A stretch of DNA of 64,000 nt, taken from contig CANHGS010000001.1 of NCBI GenBank assembly GCA_947460595.1, forward strand, positions 310,001 through 374,000, given 5' to 3'. Position numbers and translations under genes: made by a program. This DNA comes from Bacteroidota bacterium. GTDB taxonomy: Bacteria > Bacteroidota > Bacteroidia > Chitinophagales > Chitinophagaceae. The notes under the pieces were generated by a model. That model made no database searches. It was not told the DNA's origin and saw only the letters and a program-made list of their open reading frames with translations. Positions 53,861 to 63,275 of the stretch are shown here, piece after piece. Position 1 is the first letter of the stretch, and each line of letters opens with the position of its first letter.

Positions 53861-55471
53861 ATGAAGAAAAGTATATTTCTAATTTCATTTTTTATTGTTG
53901 GTACTAGTTCCTTGTTGATTGCTCAGCAAAAGACAAAGCCAAATATTCTATTTATTGCTATTGATGACTTAAAACCCATTTTAGGATGCTATGGGAATAG
54001 TCAAATTAAAACTCCTAATATAGACAGACTGGCAAAAATGGGAACCGTTTTTTTGAATAACTATGTTCAACAAGCGGTATGTGGCCCTACAAGAGCTAGT
54101 TTGATGACAGGAAAAAGGCCGGATTATACCAAAATTTGGGACCTTAAAACAAAAATGCGTGATGTAAATCCCGATATTTTGAGTTTACCACAATATTTAA
54201 TTTCACAAGGGTATACCACGCAAGGAATAGGCAAAGTGTATGATCCACGTTGTGTTGACAAAGATATTGACAAGCCTTCTTGGAGTGTTCCTTTTTACAA
54301 AACAGATAGCAAATACTATGGTTCTTACGGAGAACCAGCTGAGGGAAGGTATCAATTGTCTGAAACAAAAGCGCTTGCAGCAAAATATGTAAACGAATAT
54401 CTTGCTCTTGGTAAAACAAAGGCAGAAGCCAATCAATATGCTGAATCAAAAATCAAACCTGCAGTTGAAAATGCAGATGTAGCTGATTATGCTTATAACG
54501 ATGGAGCTAATATTTTGCAAGCAAAAGATATTTTGGCAAAACTTAGTAAAAGCGATCAGCCATTTTTCTTTGCTGTAGGAATTGCAAAGCCTCACTTGCC
54601 TTTTGTTGCTCCCAAAAAGTATTGGGATTTATACAAAAGAGAGGAGATGCCCATTGCTAAATTTCAAGAGCAAACATCCAATCCTGTAGATGTGGCTTAT
54701 CACAATGCAGGTGAATTAAGAGGGTATTCAGACATTCCTCCACTTTTATCTTTTACAGATCAAAAGTCCTACGGCCTAACTTTACCTATAGACAAGCAAA
54801 AGGAATTAATTCAGGGATATTATGCAGCAATATCTTACACAGATGCCAATGTGGGTGTGTTATTAAATACGCTAGATTCTCTTGGGCTTACCAAAAATAC
54901 GATAGTTGTATTATGGGGAGACCATGGTTGGCATTTGGGTGACCATAACCTGTGGTGCAAGCATTCTAATTTTGAAGAGGCAACTCATGCACCTTTAATT
55001 ATTGCTGCACCAGGGTTCAAGCCATCAGCCACTAAGGCACTTTCCGAACACGTAGATATATTTCCAACCTTATGTGAATTGGCTTCTGTTAATATTCCTA
55101 CTCAATTAGATGGTAAAAGTTTACTGCCACTAATGAAAAATCCCAATACCACTGTTAAGGAATATTCCGTAAGTCAATACCCAAGAAGTAATGCCTCTGC
55201 TGAAAATGAAAGACTTGGTTATGCTGATGCAAACGCTATGGGATATTCCATTAGAACCAATCAATATAGATATACTATTTGGTTGAAAGATGGTTATAGA
55301 AGTACACAACCATTTAATCCAAAATTAGTTATTGGAACTGAGTTATTTGACTACAATAAGGATCCTCTTGAAACCCATAATGTTGTCAATGACAAAAACT
55401 ATGTTACCACTAGTAAAGAGCTGCATAGTAAAATGTTGGCTTATTTTTCCTCTCAGTTGTCAAATAAATAA
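53861..55471 (+). CDS. Secreted S1-family sulfatase (iduronate-2-sulfatase-like), copy B
   Basis: 536 aa with a signal peptide (IFLISFFIVGTSSLLIAQ). Asp pair D35-D36 (AIDDLKPILG) and formylglycine Cys74 in AVCGPTRASLMTGK. It shares long blocks with copy A (KPHLPFVAPKKYWDLYKREE; WGDHGWHLGDHNLWCKH), so the two are tandem duplicates that have diverged, mainly in the 150-230 region, where this copy has YVNEYLALGKTKAEANQYAE instead of the acidic insert. Separated from copy A by 3 nt, so translation is probably coupled. The pair suggests two sulfation positions or chain ends in the substrate. Confidence 0.9.
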   Translation: MKKSIFLISFFIVGTSSLLIAQQKTKPNILFIAIDDLKPILGCYGNSQIKTPNIDRLAKMGTVFLNNYVQQAVCGPTRASLMTGKRPDYTKIWDLKTKMRDVNPDILSLPQYLISQGYTTQGIGKVYDPRCVDKDIDKPSWSVPFYKTDSKYYGSYGEPAEGRYQLSETKALAAKYVNEYLALGKTKAEANQYAESKIKPAVENADVADYAYNDGANILQAKDILAKLSKSDQPFFFAVGIAKPHLPFVAPKKYWDLYKREEMPIAKFQEQTSNPVDVAYHNAGELRGYSDIPPLLSFTDQKSYGLTLPIDKQKELIQGYYAAISYTDANVGVLLNTLDSLGLTKNTIVVLWGDHGWHLGDHNLWCKHSNFEEATHAPLIIAAPGFKPSATKALSEHVDIFPTLCELASVNIPTQLDGKSLLPLMKNPNTTVKEYSVSQYPRSNASAENERLGYADANAMGYSIRTNQYRYTIWLKDGYRSTQPFNPKLVIGTELFDYNKDPLETHNVVNDKNYVTTSKELHSKMLAYFSSQLSNK

Positions 55472-55509
55472 ATCTGTATTTTTTTAGGATTAGTTTTAAA
55501 TTAATAGTA

Positions 55510-56913
55510 ATGAAAAGAAGTATCCTGTTTTTGATTTTACTTTTTAGTATGTTATATAGTAACAGTCAAGTTAATTCTAAAGGTGATGTAAAATCTAATA
55601 ACGCTAATTCAAAAAAATCAAAACCCAATATCATCTACATACTTGCAGATGACTTGGGAATTGGAGATGTAAGCGCCTATGGTTCAGACAGTAATCATAC
55701 ACCAGTAATTGATCAATTGGCTAAAACTGGAATGAGATTTAATCATGCATATACCGCGCCTTTATGTGGGCCATCAAGAGCATTAATTTTAACAGGCAGG
55801 TATGCATTTAGAACGGGTGCGGTAAATCAAGACATGTGTGGGAATTTAAAGCCCACTGATGAAGTAATGATTCCATCAGTGTTGAAATCAGCTGGATATG
55901 TTACTTCAATGACAGGTAAATGGGGGCAACTTCCATTAAATCCGTCTGACTTTGGGTTTGATGATTATATACGATTTAAAGGAAGTGGGGTTTATTGGAG
56001 TAAAGAAAAAGCCAAAGCAGAAATTTATACTGAAAATGGCGTTGACAAAGAGTTAGGGAAAAATTATATGCCTGATTTAATGCATACCCATATGGTTAAT
56101 TGGATTTCTGCAAATAAGAACAAGCCATTTTTCTTATATTATTCGCTTGTTCAAGTGCATGGTCTTATTCAACCTACACCAGAAAGTAAACCCGGCAGTG
56201 ATTTATATGCAGATAATATAGCTTACATGGATAAGCTTGTTGGCAAGCTACTAAAGACACTTGATAGTTTGCATTTGAGAGAAAATACGCTGATTGTATT
56301 TATGGGTGACAACGGATCAGCTGGTCAGTATGCCAAAAGAGCTACCATTGGAGGTAAACCACTTAGTGGTAAAAAAGGTGAAATGCTAGAATGTGGAGGA
56401 TTAGTTCCTGCTATTTTTAATTGGCCTGGAATGATTAAAACAGGACAAGTGACAAATACATTGATTGATGCTAGTGACCTATTACCCACATTTGCAGAAG
56501 TTGCTGGAGCACCAATACCTACCAAAAATGTAATTGATGGGCAAAGTTGCTTACCCCAATTACTTGGTAATAAAGGTAAACCTAGAGACTGGATTTTTTG
56601 TGAACTGGGTAATAAATGGTTTGTTAGAGAAGCTAAATGGAAATTGAATAGAGAAGATGAATTATTTGATATGTCTAATTCGCCATTTGAAGAAAAACTC
56701 GTCAGCAATTATTCTAATAATAAAGAAGCAACTGAAGCTCATGATAGACTTAAGGCGGTATTGGCTCAATTAAATCCAGGTGCAGGTATACTAGATGATG
56801 CAGATGGTAGTGGTAGGCATGGTTCAAAAATAAAGGAAAGAGAGGCAAAGAAAAATGCCCAAGAAAATGAGGGCAAAAAGAAAAAAAATGTGAATAAAGC
56901 AGACGGGGATTAG
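55510..56913 (+). CDS. Secreted S1-family sulfatase (arylsulfatase-like), copy C
   Basis: 467 aa with a signal peptide (SILFLILLFSMLYSNSQ). Metal Asp pair in YILADDLGIGDVSAYGSD, formylglycine Cys86 in PLCGPSRALILTGRYAF, and the DN/Lys block FMGDNGSAGQYAK. A Lys/Glu-rich C-terminal tail follows residue 440. It belongs to a different S1 branch (arylsulfatase-type) from copies A and B, so the operon encodes at least two sulfatase specificities. No obvious membrane anchor. Confidence 0.9.
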   Translation: MKRSILFLILLFSMLYSNSQVNSKGDVKSNNANSKKSKPNIIYILADDLGIGDVSAYGSDSNHTPVIDQLAKTGMRFNHAYTAPLCGPSRALILTGRYAFRTGAVNQDMCGNLKPTDEVMIPSVLKSAGYVTSMTGKWGQLPLNPSDFGFDDYIRFKGSGVYWSKEKAKAEIYTENGVDKELGKNYMPDLMHTHMVNWISANKNKPFFLYYSLVQVHGLIQPTPESKPGSDLYADNIAYMDKLVGKLLKTLDSLHLRENTLIVFMGDNGSAGQYAKRATIGGKPLSGKKGEMLECGGLVPAIFNWPGMIKTGQVTNTLIDASDLLPTFAEVAGAPIPTKNVIDGQSCLPQLLGNKGKPRDWIFCELGNKWFVREAKWKLNREDELFDMSNSPFEEKLVSNYSNNKEATEAHDRLKAVLAQLNPGAGILDDADGSGRHGSKIKEREAKKNAQENEGKKKKNVNKADGD

Positions 56914-57034
56914 ATTTTTTATTTTGTTAAAAAGTGTTGAATTATTTTTTTATTTATTACCAATGTATTGTTTTTTTGAAATGCTTAGGTTAAGCTGCTT
57001 CATTTTATGAAAACAGCTGGATAAAATATATGTT

Positions 57035-58237
57035 ATGAAGAAGGTTGCTTACTGTTTCACATTTTTCTTATTTTCTTTTGGTTTAAATGCCCAAACAGCT
57101 GTTCTGCTTTCTAAAACAGATATGGTAAAATGGAACTTTAAAGTTCTTAATAGTAAAAAAAATATAGATTTTACAAATGATAGGTTATTAAGCAAGGCTT
57201 ATTTGCAATTGCTTCATGATGCAGATAGTGTGTTGTCTTATAAGCCAGTGAGTGTCATGCAAAAAAAAGACATTCCTCCTAGTGGCGATAAACATGATTA
57301 TATGAGTTTGGCACCTTATTGGTGGCCAGACCCTAGTAAGCCTAATAGGTTACCATATATTCGGAGAGATGGAGTAGTTAATCCCGAAGTAAAAAATTAT
57401 CCTGACAAAGAACAAATGCCCAAGCTTTGCGAAAATGTTAATACACTTTCTCTGGCATATTTTTATTCAGGAAATGAAGCCTATGCCAAGCATGCTTCAA
57501 ATTTGTTGCGGGTTTGGTTTTTAGATAAGGAAACAATGATGAATCCAAACTTGAATTTTGGTCAGGCAGTTAAAGGGATCACTGATGGTAGGGCTGAAGG
57601 TTTAATTGATACAAGACAGTTTATATATGCAATAGATGCTGTCAAGTTATTAAAGGGTTCAAAGCATTGGACTGCTGAAGATGATAAAGGATTGAAAAAT
57701 TGGATGTCAAAATTTCTTCACTGGCTATACAGCAGTAAGATTGGAATTGATGAAATGAATGCTAAGAATAATCATGCTGTTTGGTTTGATGCACAGGCCC
57801 TATCAATGGCTATTTATATTGATAGCCTCACGTTGGCAAAAAAAATTATTGCTGGATCAATAGAAAGACTAGACAAGCAAATGGATGCCAATGGTCTTTT
57901 TCCACTTGAGTTGGAGCGAACAACTTCTTTGCATTATTCTGTTTTTATTTTAAACGCCTTTACAGTTCTTGGAGAATTAGCTGAGGAAATTGGGGTAGAT
58001 TATTTTCAAACAAAAACAGCATCAGGTAAAACTTTAAAAACGGCATTTGACGCTCTAATGCCGTTTCTATTAAAACAGAAAAAATGGACATTTCAACAAA
58101 TAAGACCATTTGCACACACTGATGCATTTCCTTTAATTCTTTCTGCTGAGAGAAGGTATAATTATAAGGATTCTATGAGTCAATTGGCTAAGATATTAGA
58201 AGTAGATTTGAGCCGTTTGCAAATAAATCTCCTTTAA
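57035..58237 (+). CDS. Alginate_lyase-fold protein (PF05426/PL38-like), copy 2
   Basis: 400 aa with a signal peptide (VAYCFTFFLFSFGLNAQ). Paralog of the 46122-47321 gene with the same blocks: PPSGDKHDYMSLAPYWWPDP, NPEVKNYPDKEQMPKLCENV, LLRVWFLDKETMMNPNLNFG, NNHAVWFDAQALSMAI and ERTTSLHYSVFILNAFTVL. The two differ at the C-terminus: this copy ends without the CEKCKNYL stretch of copy 1. It lies 121 nt after the last sulfatase and closes the operon. The two lyases may differ in cleavage mode or in preference for sulfated substrate (inference). Confidence 0.83.
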   Translation: MKKVAYCFTFFLFSFGLNAQTAVLLSKTDMVKWNFKVLNSKKNIDFTNDRLLSKAYLQLLHDADSVLSYKPVSVMQKKDIPPSGDKHDYMSLAPYWWPDPSKPNRLPYIRRDGVVNPEVKNYPDKEQMPKLCENVNTLSLAYFYSGNEAYAKHASNLLRVWFLDKETMMNPNLNFGQAVKGITDGRAEGLIDTRQFIYAIDAVKLLKGSKHWTAEDDKGLKNWMSKFLHWLYSSKIGIDEMNAKNNHAVWFDAQALSMAIYIDSLTLAKKIIAGSIERLDKQMDANGLFPLELERTTSLHYSVFILNAFTVLGELAEEIGVDYFQTKTASGKTLKTAFDALMPFLLKQKKWTFQQIRPFAHTDAFPLILSAERRYNYKDSMSQLAKILEVDLSRLQINLL

Positions 58238-58308
58238 ACTGGTTTTTTATCCTTGAAAGTGACCTGGGTAAAGGCCAACGATGATACTATGGCTGCCGCT
58301 TTGCTAGT

Positions 58309-58316
58309 TAATTTTG
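58309..58316 (+). promoter_or_regulatory. -7 element upstream of tamB
   Basis: TAATTTTG matches TAnnTTTG, 51 nt before the tamB ATG and after the end of the uronate operon. Confidence 0.4.
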
Positions 58317-58367
58317 CTATCTTCACAGAAATAGACAACACCCTTTTGGGGCTAGTTTCTGTAAAAA

Positions 58368-61300
58368 ATGTACAAAGCCAATTTAAAAAAGATCCTGGGA
58401 ATTGTTCTTAAGTCCCTTTTTGGGGTGGCTATTTCCCTTGTTGGCATATTAATTTTGATTTGGATACTCATTCGTTTTCAATTTGTTCAGGATTTTGCCA
58501 AGGATAAGGCAGTAACTTATTTGAATCAAAAATTGGGCACCAAGGTTTCTATTGGAGGTCTTAGTATAGATTTCCCCAATAGGATTATTTTAAAGAAATT
58601 TTATTTTGAAGACCGTCAAAAAGATACCTTATTATCTGGAGAAAGGTTATTGATAGACATTTCAATGTTGAATTTACTCAATAACAGCGTTGCTATAAGT
58701 AATATAGAACTAGAAAATGCGCACGCCAATATTTTGAGGAACAGACCTGATTCCGTATTTAATTTTGAATATATAGCCAAAGCATTTGCGTCTAATTCAG
58801 AGAAACCCAAAATGCCCAAAGACAGTTCGACGCCAATGATCTTTCAAATGGGGGCTTTGCAATTTAAAAATATTCATTTTAGATTCAAGGACCAATTAGT
58901 GGGGATTGATACTAGGGTTTCTCTTGGGCTATTCAAAACGAAACTCAAAAAAATAGTACCGGAACTTTCTCAATATGAATCTGGTCCTATTCAAATCAAT
59001 CAAGTTTTAGTGTCTTATCAAGATTCAATAGCTGCTTTAACTGCATATGTAAAAGCGCAGGATTTGAAATTACAGGTAGCTGAGATAAATCTTCAACATT
59101 TAGTAATTCCCGTTAAGCAGTTTAAAATTGATGGAGCTGATGTTGCCGTAAGGATTGGTAAACTAAGTCAATTGCAACAATTTTCACAAGTACATAAAAC
59201 AGATACTTCAAAAGCTGCTTTTTGGAGACTCTTGGCTAGTAACATTGATTTCAAAAACGTAAATATTCAATTTGATGATGATCAGTATCCTAAACAAAAA
59301 ACAGGATTGGATTATTTTCATCTCAATGTAAAGGAATTAGTTCTGCAAGCAGATAGTGTAGACTTTTCTGTAAGTAGTTATAATGGCCAAATAAAGAAAT
59401 TGCATTTTAAGGAACAATCTGGGTTGTCTTTATTAGATATGGGTACTCGTTTTTCATACTCTGAAAAGGAAACAGTTTTGCGAGGATTTAATTTAAAAAC
59501 CAATAAAAGTCATATTCAAACAGACCTTATTTTACAATACAATTCACCAGCTACCTTGTCTAAGCAAATAGGAAAAAGCTATGTTGATTTGAATTTGAAA
59601 GATAGTAAGTTTGCTATCTCTGATCTTTTAATGGTAGTACCAGATTTAAGAAAGCAATTGGTAAAGCAGCAAAACATTGTTATCAATGTAGGAGCAGTAG
59701 TAAAAGGTAAAATTGCGGATCTAGATATTGCAAATTTTTACGCAAATGGATTTGGAAAAACCTTGTTGAAAGTAAAGGGTCGTATTGTTGGGCTGCCAAA
59801 TATGAATCAAGCAAAATTTCAATTGCCTTCACTGCAATTGGTGACTACCAGTAATGATTTATTGGCATTGTTGCCTCCTAAGACTATACCAAACGCTATT
59901 CGTATTCCTTCCTCCATGCAATTGAAAGGGAGCTTCAACGGAACAATAGATGCATTTGAAACAAAATTGTTTGCCGCTACTAGTATGGGAAGTATTGCCT
60001 TTAATGGATCCATGTTTTTAAAGAACAAAACGTATGACGCTATAATAGATTTAAACAAAGTTCAATTAGGTAAGTTTTTGAAGAAGGACAGCCTATTAGG
60101 ACAACTCAGTATGCATACTAAAGTTAAAGGAGTAGGGTATGACTATAAAACCCTACAAGCAGACGTAGAAGCAACAGTTCAAACATTTGAATTTAAAGGA
60201 TATGCCTATCAAAACCTTATTGCAAATGCTCAAATAGATCATGGAAACCTGCAATTAAATGCCGGATTGACTGATTCTAATTTGACTTTTGATATGAATG
60301 CTAAAGCTGTTTTAAAACAAGGCTATCCGGCTTTACAATTATCCATGGTTGTAGATACTTTGAATTTTAAAGCTTTGCATTTAACAGAAGATAGTTTTTC
60401 ATTGCATAGTAACATATTGGTTAATTTTTCCAATACCCATCCAGATTCTTTAATAGGAGAAGCATTTGTTAGTCAAATTAGGTTCTCAAGCGGAAGTCAC
60501 CATTTTTCAACTGACACTGCAAGAATTAAAGCAGAAATGGTAGATGATAAGAACCATCTAACCTTTTTTTCTAAACCCCTTATTGCGGACATTAAAGGGC
60601 GATATAGGGTAACGGAATTGTCAACAGCATTGCAGCGTCATTTTAATCAATACTATCAATTAAAAAATTTTAAAGACAGTGTATTTGTTCCTCAAGACTG
60701 GAAGGCTAGCTTTCAATTTAGAACATCCCCCATTGTTTTACAATTTATCCCAGAGTTAAAAGGCACAGATACCATGGCGGCCAACATGCATTTTGTATCT
60801 GATAGAAATATCTTGGAATTTAAGTTAAATGCCCCCCTGGTTCAGTATGATGGAAATAGGATTAAGCAATTGTATGCTGAAATTACTACTAGTGAAAAAG
60901 CAATGAGGTATAAAGTTAATATTGAAAATGCGGCTGTCAAAAGTCTGCTATTAAATAATGGATCACTCGATGGAGAAATTTCACAAAATACAGTCTATGG
61001 AAATTTTATTTTCAGAAATAAATTATCTGAAAAATTGTACCAGCTTTCATTGTCTATGCAACAGCAAAACAAAGGATTGAAATTCCACCTCAATCCAGAT
61101 AGTTTATTGCTCAATAGACAAACTTGGCAGGTTAATCCGTTGAATAGTATATTCTATGATTCATCTGGAATTGTGTTTAGTAATCTTGGTTTACAATACA
61201 AAGATCAGTCCATTTTGGTTAACAATAGAGCTAATACCCCCATTTCTCCTATTGACTTATTGTTTAAAAACTTTAGTATTAGAACGCTTACAGACATGAT

Positions 61301-63275
61301 AAGGCAAGATTCTATAGGCGCAGAAGGCATTGTCAACGGGCGTGCTGTTATTATGAATGTAACACCGAGGCCTGTATTTACCTCTGATATTAATATTGCT
61401 GGCGTAGCTTATCAAAAGAGACTAATTGGAGACCTTAATTTAAAAGTGGATAATGAAACTGCCAATAGGTTTAAAGCTAATCTTGAATTAAACGGACTGG
61501 GAACCCACGCGAGTATCAAAGGATACTATGATACTGAAGCTACATTAATGGACTTGCAGCTATTAATGGATAGTATGAATTTGTCTACTATTATTCCATT
61601 TTCAGCTGGACAAATTAAAGACGCAGGCGGAAATTTTCAAGCCAAGCTGCATCTGAAAGGAACAATAGAAAAGCCTAAACTAAACGGTGATCTGCTATTT
61701 GAAAATGCTTTCATAACACCGGCCATGTTAGGTCAGAAATTTCAATTAGAAAATGAAAAGTTATTGGTGTTAGACAATGGTCTAATATTTGACCATGTAA
61801 CACTTAAAGATAGTTTAGGTAAGACAGCAGTATTGGATGGCACTGTACAAACCACCGATTTACGTCATGTTGGTTTGGACTTGCGTTTAGATGCAAAGGA
61901 TTTTAATCTTGTTAATGCTACTCAAGCGGATAATCAATTGTTTTTTGGCAAATTAAATATGGATGCCAACATTAAGCTTAAAGGGAGTTTGGAGCATTTG
62001 GATATGAATGCAAGGCTTAGGGCCAATAAATTGACTAATTTAAGTATAGTACTACCTAGTAGTGATCCAGAACTACAAAGTAGAGAAGGGGTGGTGAACT
62101 TTATAGATACCAAACATTTATCAGATAGCATCCTACTGGTCAATTTTTCAGATACCCTAGTGCAGAAGTTGTCCTTAATGAAGGGAATTAATTTAAGTAC
62201 TATTATAGAAACGGATACTGCTGCCAATTTTACCCTGATTATTGACAGTAGAACAGGTGATGCACTAACTGTAAGGGGAAAATCTACTCTTTCTGCAGGA
62301 ATGGATGAAAGTGGCAAATTCAGTTTAACAGGTTTATACGAAGTCCAAAAAGGTTCCTATCAATTGTCTTTCAACTTACTCAAAAAGAAATTTGAAATTG
62401 TAAAGGGTAGTACTATCTCCTGGACTGGAGACCCCATGAGTGCTATAGTAGATATAAAAGCCATGTATGTAACTAAGGCTTCTCCCATTGACCTGGTTGA
62501 ATCCGAATTGGGTGGACTGACCAATACAGAGTTAAATAAATATAAACAGAGACTACCTGTAGAAGTGTATCTGATTATGAAAGGCGATTTGCTTAAACCG
62601 CAAATTTCATTTAATGTTATTATTCCTGAACCAGAAGCGTCTAAGTGGCCTGTGGTAGAAGATAAGTTGAGTCAATTACGCTTGGATGAATCTGAGATAA
62701 ACAAACAGGTTTTTGCTTTATTGATTTTGGGTAGGTTTATAGGAGAAGACATTACACAAAATAATACGGGCACAACGTCTACTGGTACCATGATGCGACA
62801 AAGCGTAAGCGGAATTCTTACAGATCAACTAAACAAAGTGGCTAGCGGCCTTATAAAAGGCGTTGACATTAATGTTGGAATTGAATCTCAGGATGATTAT
62901 ACTTCTGGAACTGCACAAACTAGAACTGATTTGCGCGTTGGATTATCCAGAACTATGAAAAATGATAGGATTAAGGTTAATGTTGGAACCAATGTTCCCT
63001 TAGAAGGTGGAAATAGTGCACCCAATGCATCCGTAATTGCAGGGGATGTTACCGTAGATTATTTATTGAGCAAGGATGGAAGGTATATGCTACGTACTTA
63101 TAGCAAAAATAGTTATGAGGGAGTTATTGAAGGTCAGATTATTGAAACCGGGCTTACTTTTGTGATAACCCTAGAATATGATCACTGGCGAGAAATCTTT
63201 AAAAAGAAAGCTGCGTTAGACAAGGCTGAAAAGAACAAGAAACAATCTGGTAAAAAAATAGCATCCAAGCAATGA
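58368..63275 (+). CDS. tamB: Translocation/assembly module protein TamB (AsmA-like, DUF490)
   Basis: 1635 aa. An N-terminal membrane anchor (LKSLFGVAISLVGILILIWI, about 12-31) is followed by a very long repetitive beta-rich region that would form the TamB hydrophobic groove across the periplasm. The C-terminal DUF490/TamB domain (about 1350-1600) includes GLYEVQKGSYQLSFNLLKKK and VNVGTNVPLEGGNS. It ends with a Lys-rich tail. TamB helps phospholipids and outer-membrane proteins move to the outer membrane. The stop overlaps the tamL ATG (ATGA), as expected for the TamB-TamL pair of Bacteroidota. Confidence 0.9.
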   Translation: MYKANLKKILGIVLKSLFGVAISLVGILILIWILIRFQFVQDFAKDKAVTYLNQKLGTKVSIGGLSIDFPNRIILKKFYFEDRQKDTLLSGERLLIDISMLNLLNNSVAISNIELENAHANILRNRPDSVFNFEYIAKAFASNSEKPKMPKDSSTPMIFQMGALQFKNIHFRFKDQLVGIDTRVSLGLFKTKLKKIVPELSQYESGPIQINQVLVSYQDSIAALTAYVKAQDLKLQVAEINLQHLVIPVKQFKIDGADVAVRIGKLSQLQQFSQVHKTDTSKAAFWRLLASNIDFKNVNIQFDDDQYPKQKTGLDYFHLNVKELVLQADSVDFSVSSYNGQIKKLHFKEQSGLSLLDMGTRFSYSEKETVLRGFNLKTNKSHIQTDLILQYNSPATLSKQIGKSYVDLNLKDSKFAISDLLMVVPDLRKQLVKQQNIVINVGAVVKGKIADLDIANFYANGFGKTLLKVKGRIVGLPNMNQAKFQLPSLQLVTTSNDLLALLPPKTIPNAIRIPSSMQLKGSFNGTIDAFETKLFAATSMGSIAFNGSMFLKNKTYDAIIDLNKVQLGKFLKKDSLLGQLSMHTKVKGVGYDYKTLQADVEATVQTFEFKGYAYQNLIANAQIDHGNLQLNAGLTDSNLTFDMNAKAVLKQGYPALQLSMVVDTLNFKALHLTEDSFSLHSNILVNFSNTHPDSLIGEAFVSQIRFSSGSHHFSTDTARIKAEMVDDKNHLTFFSKPLIADIKGRYRVTELSTALQRHFNQYYQLKNFKDSVFVPQDWKASFQFRTSPIVLQFIPELKGTDTMAANMHFVSDRNILEFKLNAPLVQYDGNRIKQLYAEITTSEKAMRYKVNIENAAVKSLLLNNGSLDGEISQNTVYGNFIFRNKLSEKLYQLSLSMQQQNKGLKFHLNPDSLLLNRQTWQVNPLNSIFYDSSGIVFSNLGLQYKDQSILVNNRANTPISPIDLLFKNFSIRTLTDMIRQDSIGAEGIVNGRAVIMNVTPRPVFTSDINIAGVAYQKRLIGDLNLKVDNETANRFKANLELNGLGTHASIKGYYDTEATLMDLQLLMDSMNLSTIIPFSAGQIKDAGGNFQAKLHLKGTIEKPKLNGDLLFENAFITPAMLGQKFQLENEKLLVLDNGLIFDHVTLKDSLGKTAVLDGTVQTTDLRHVGLDLRLDAKDFNLVNATQADNQLFFGKLNMDANIKLKGSLEHLDMNARLRANKLTNLSIVLPSSDPELQSREGVVNFIDTKHLSDSILLVNFSDTLVQKLSLMKGINLSTIIETDTAANFTLIIDSRTGDALTVRGKSTLSAGMDESGKFSLTGLYEVQKGSYQLSFNLLKKKFEIVKGSTISWTGDPMSAIVDIKAMYVTKASPIDLVESELGGLTNTELNKYKQRLPVEVYLIMKGDLLKPQISFNVIIPEPEASKWPVVEDKLSQLRLDESEINKQVFALLILGRFIGEDITQNNTGTTSTGTMMRQSVSGILTDQLNKVASGLIKGVDINVGIESQDDYTSGTAQTRTDLRVGLSRTMKNDRIKVNVGTNVPLEGGNSAPNASVIAGDVTVDYLLSKDGRYMLRTYSKNSYEGVIEGQIIETGLTFVITLEYDHWREIFKKKAALDKAEKNKKQSGKKIASKQ

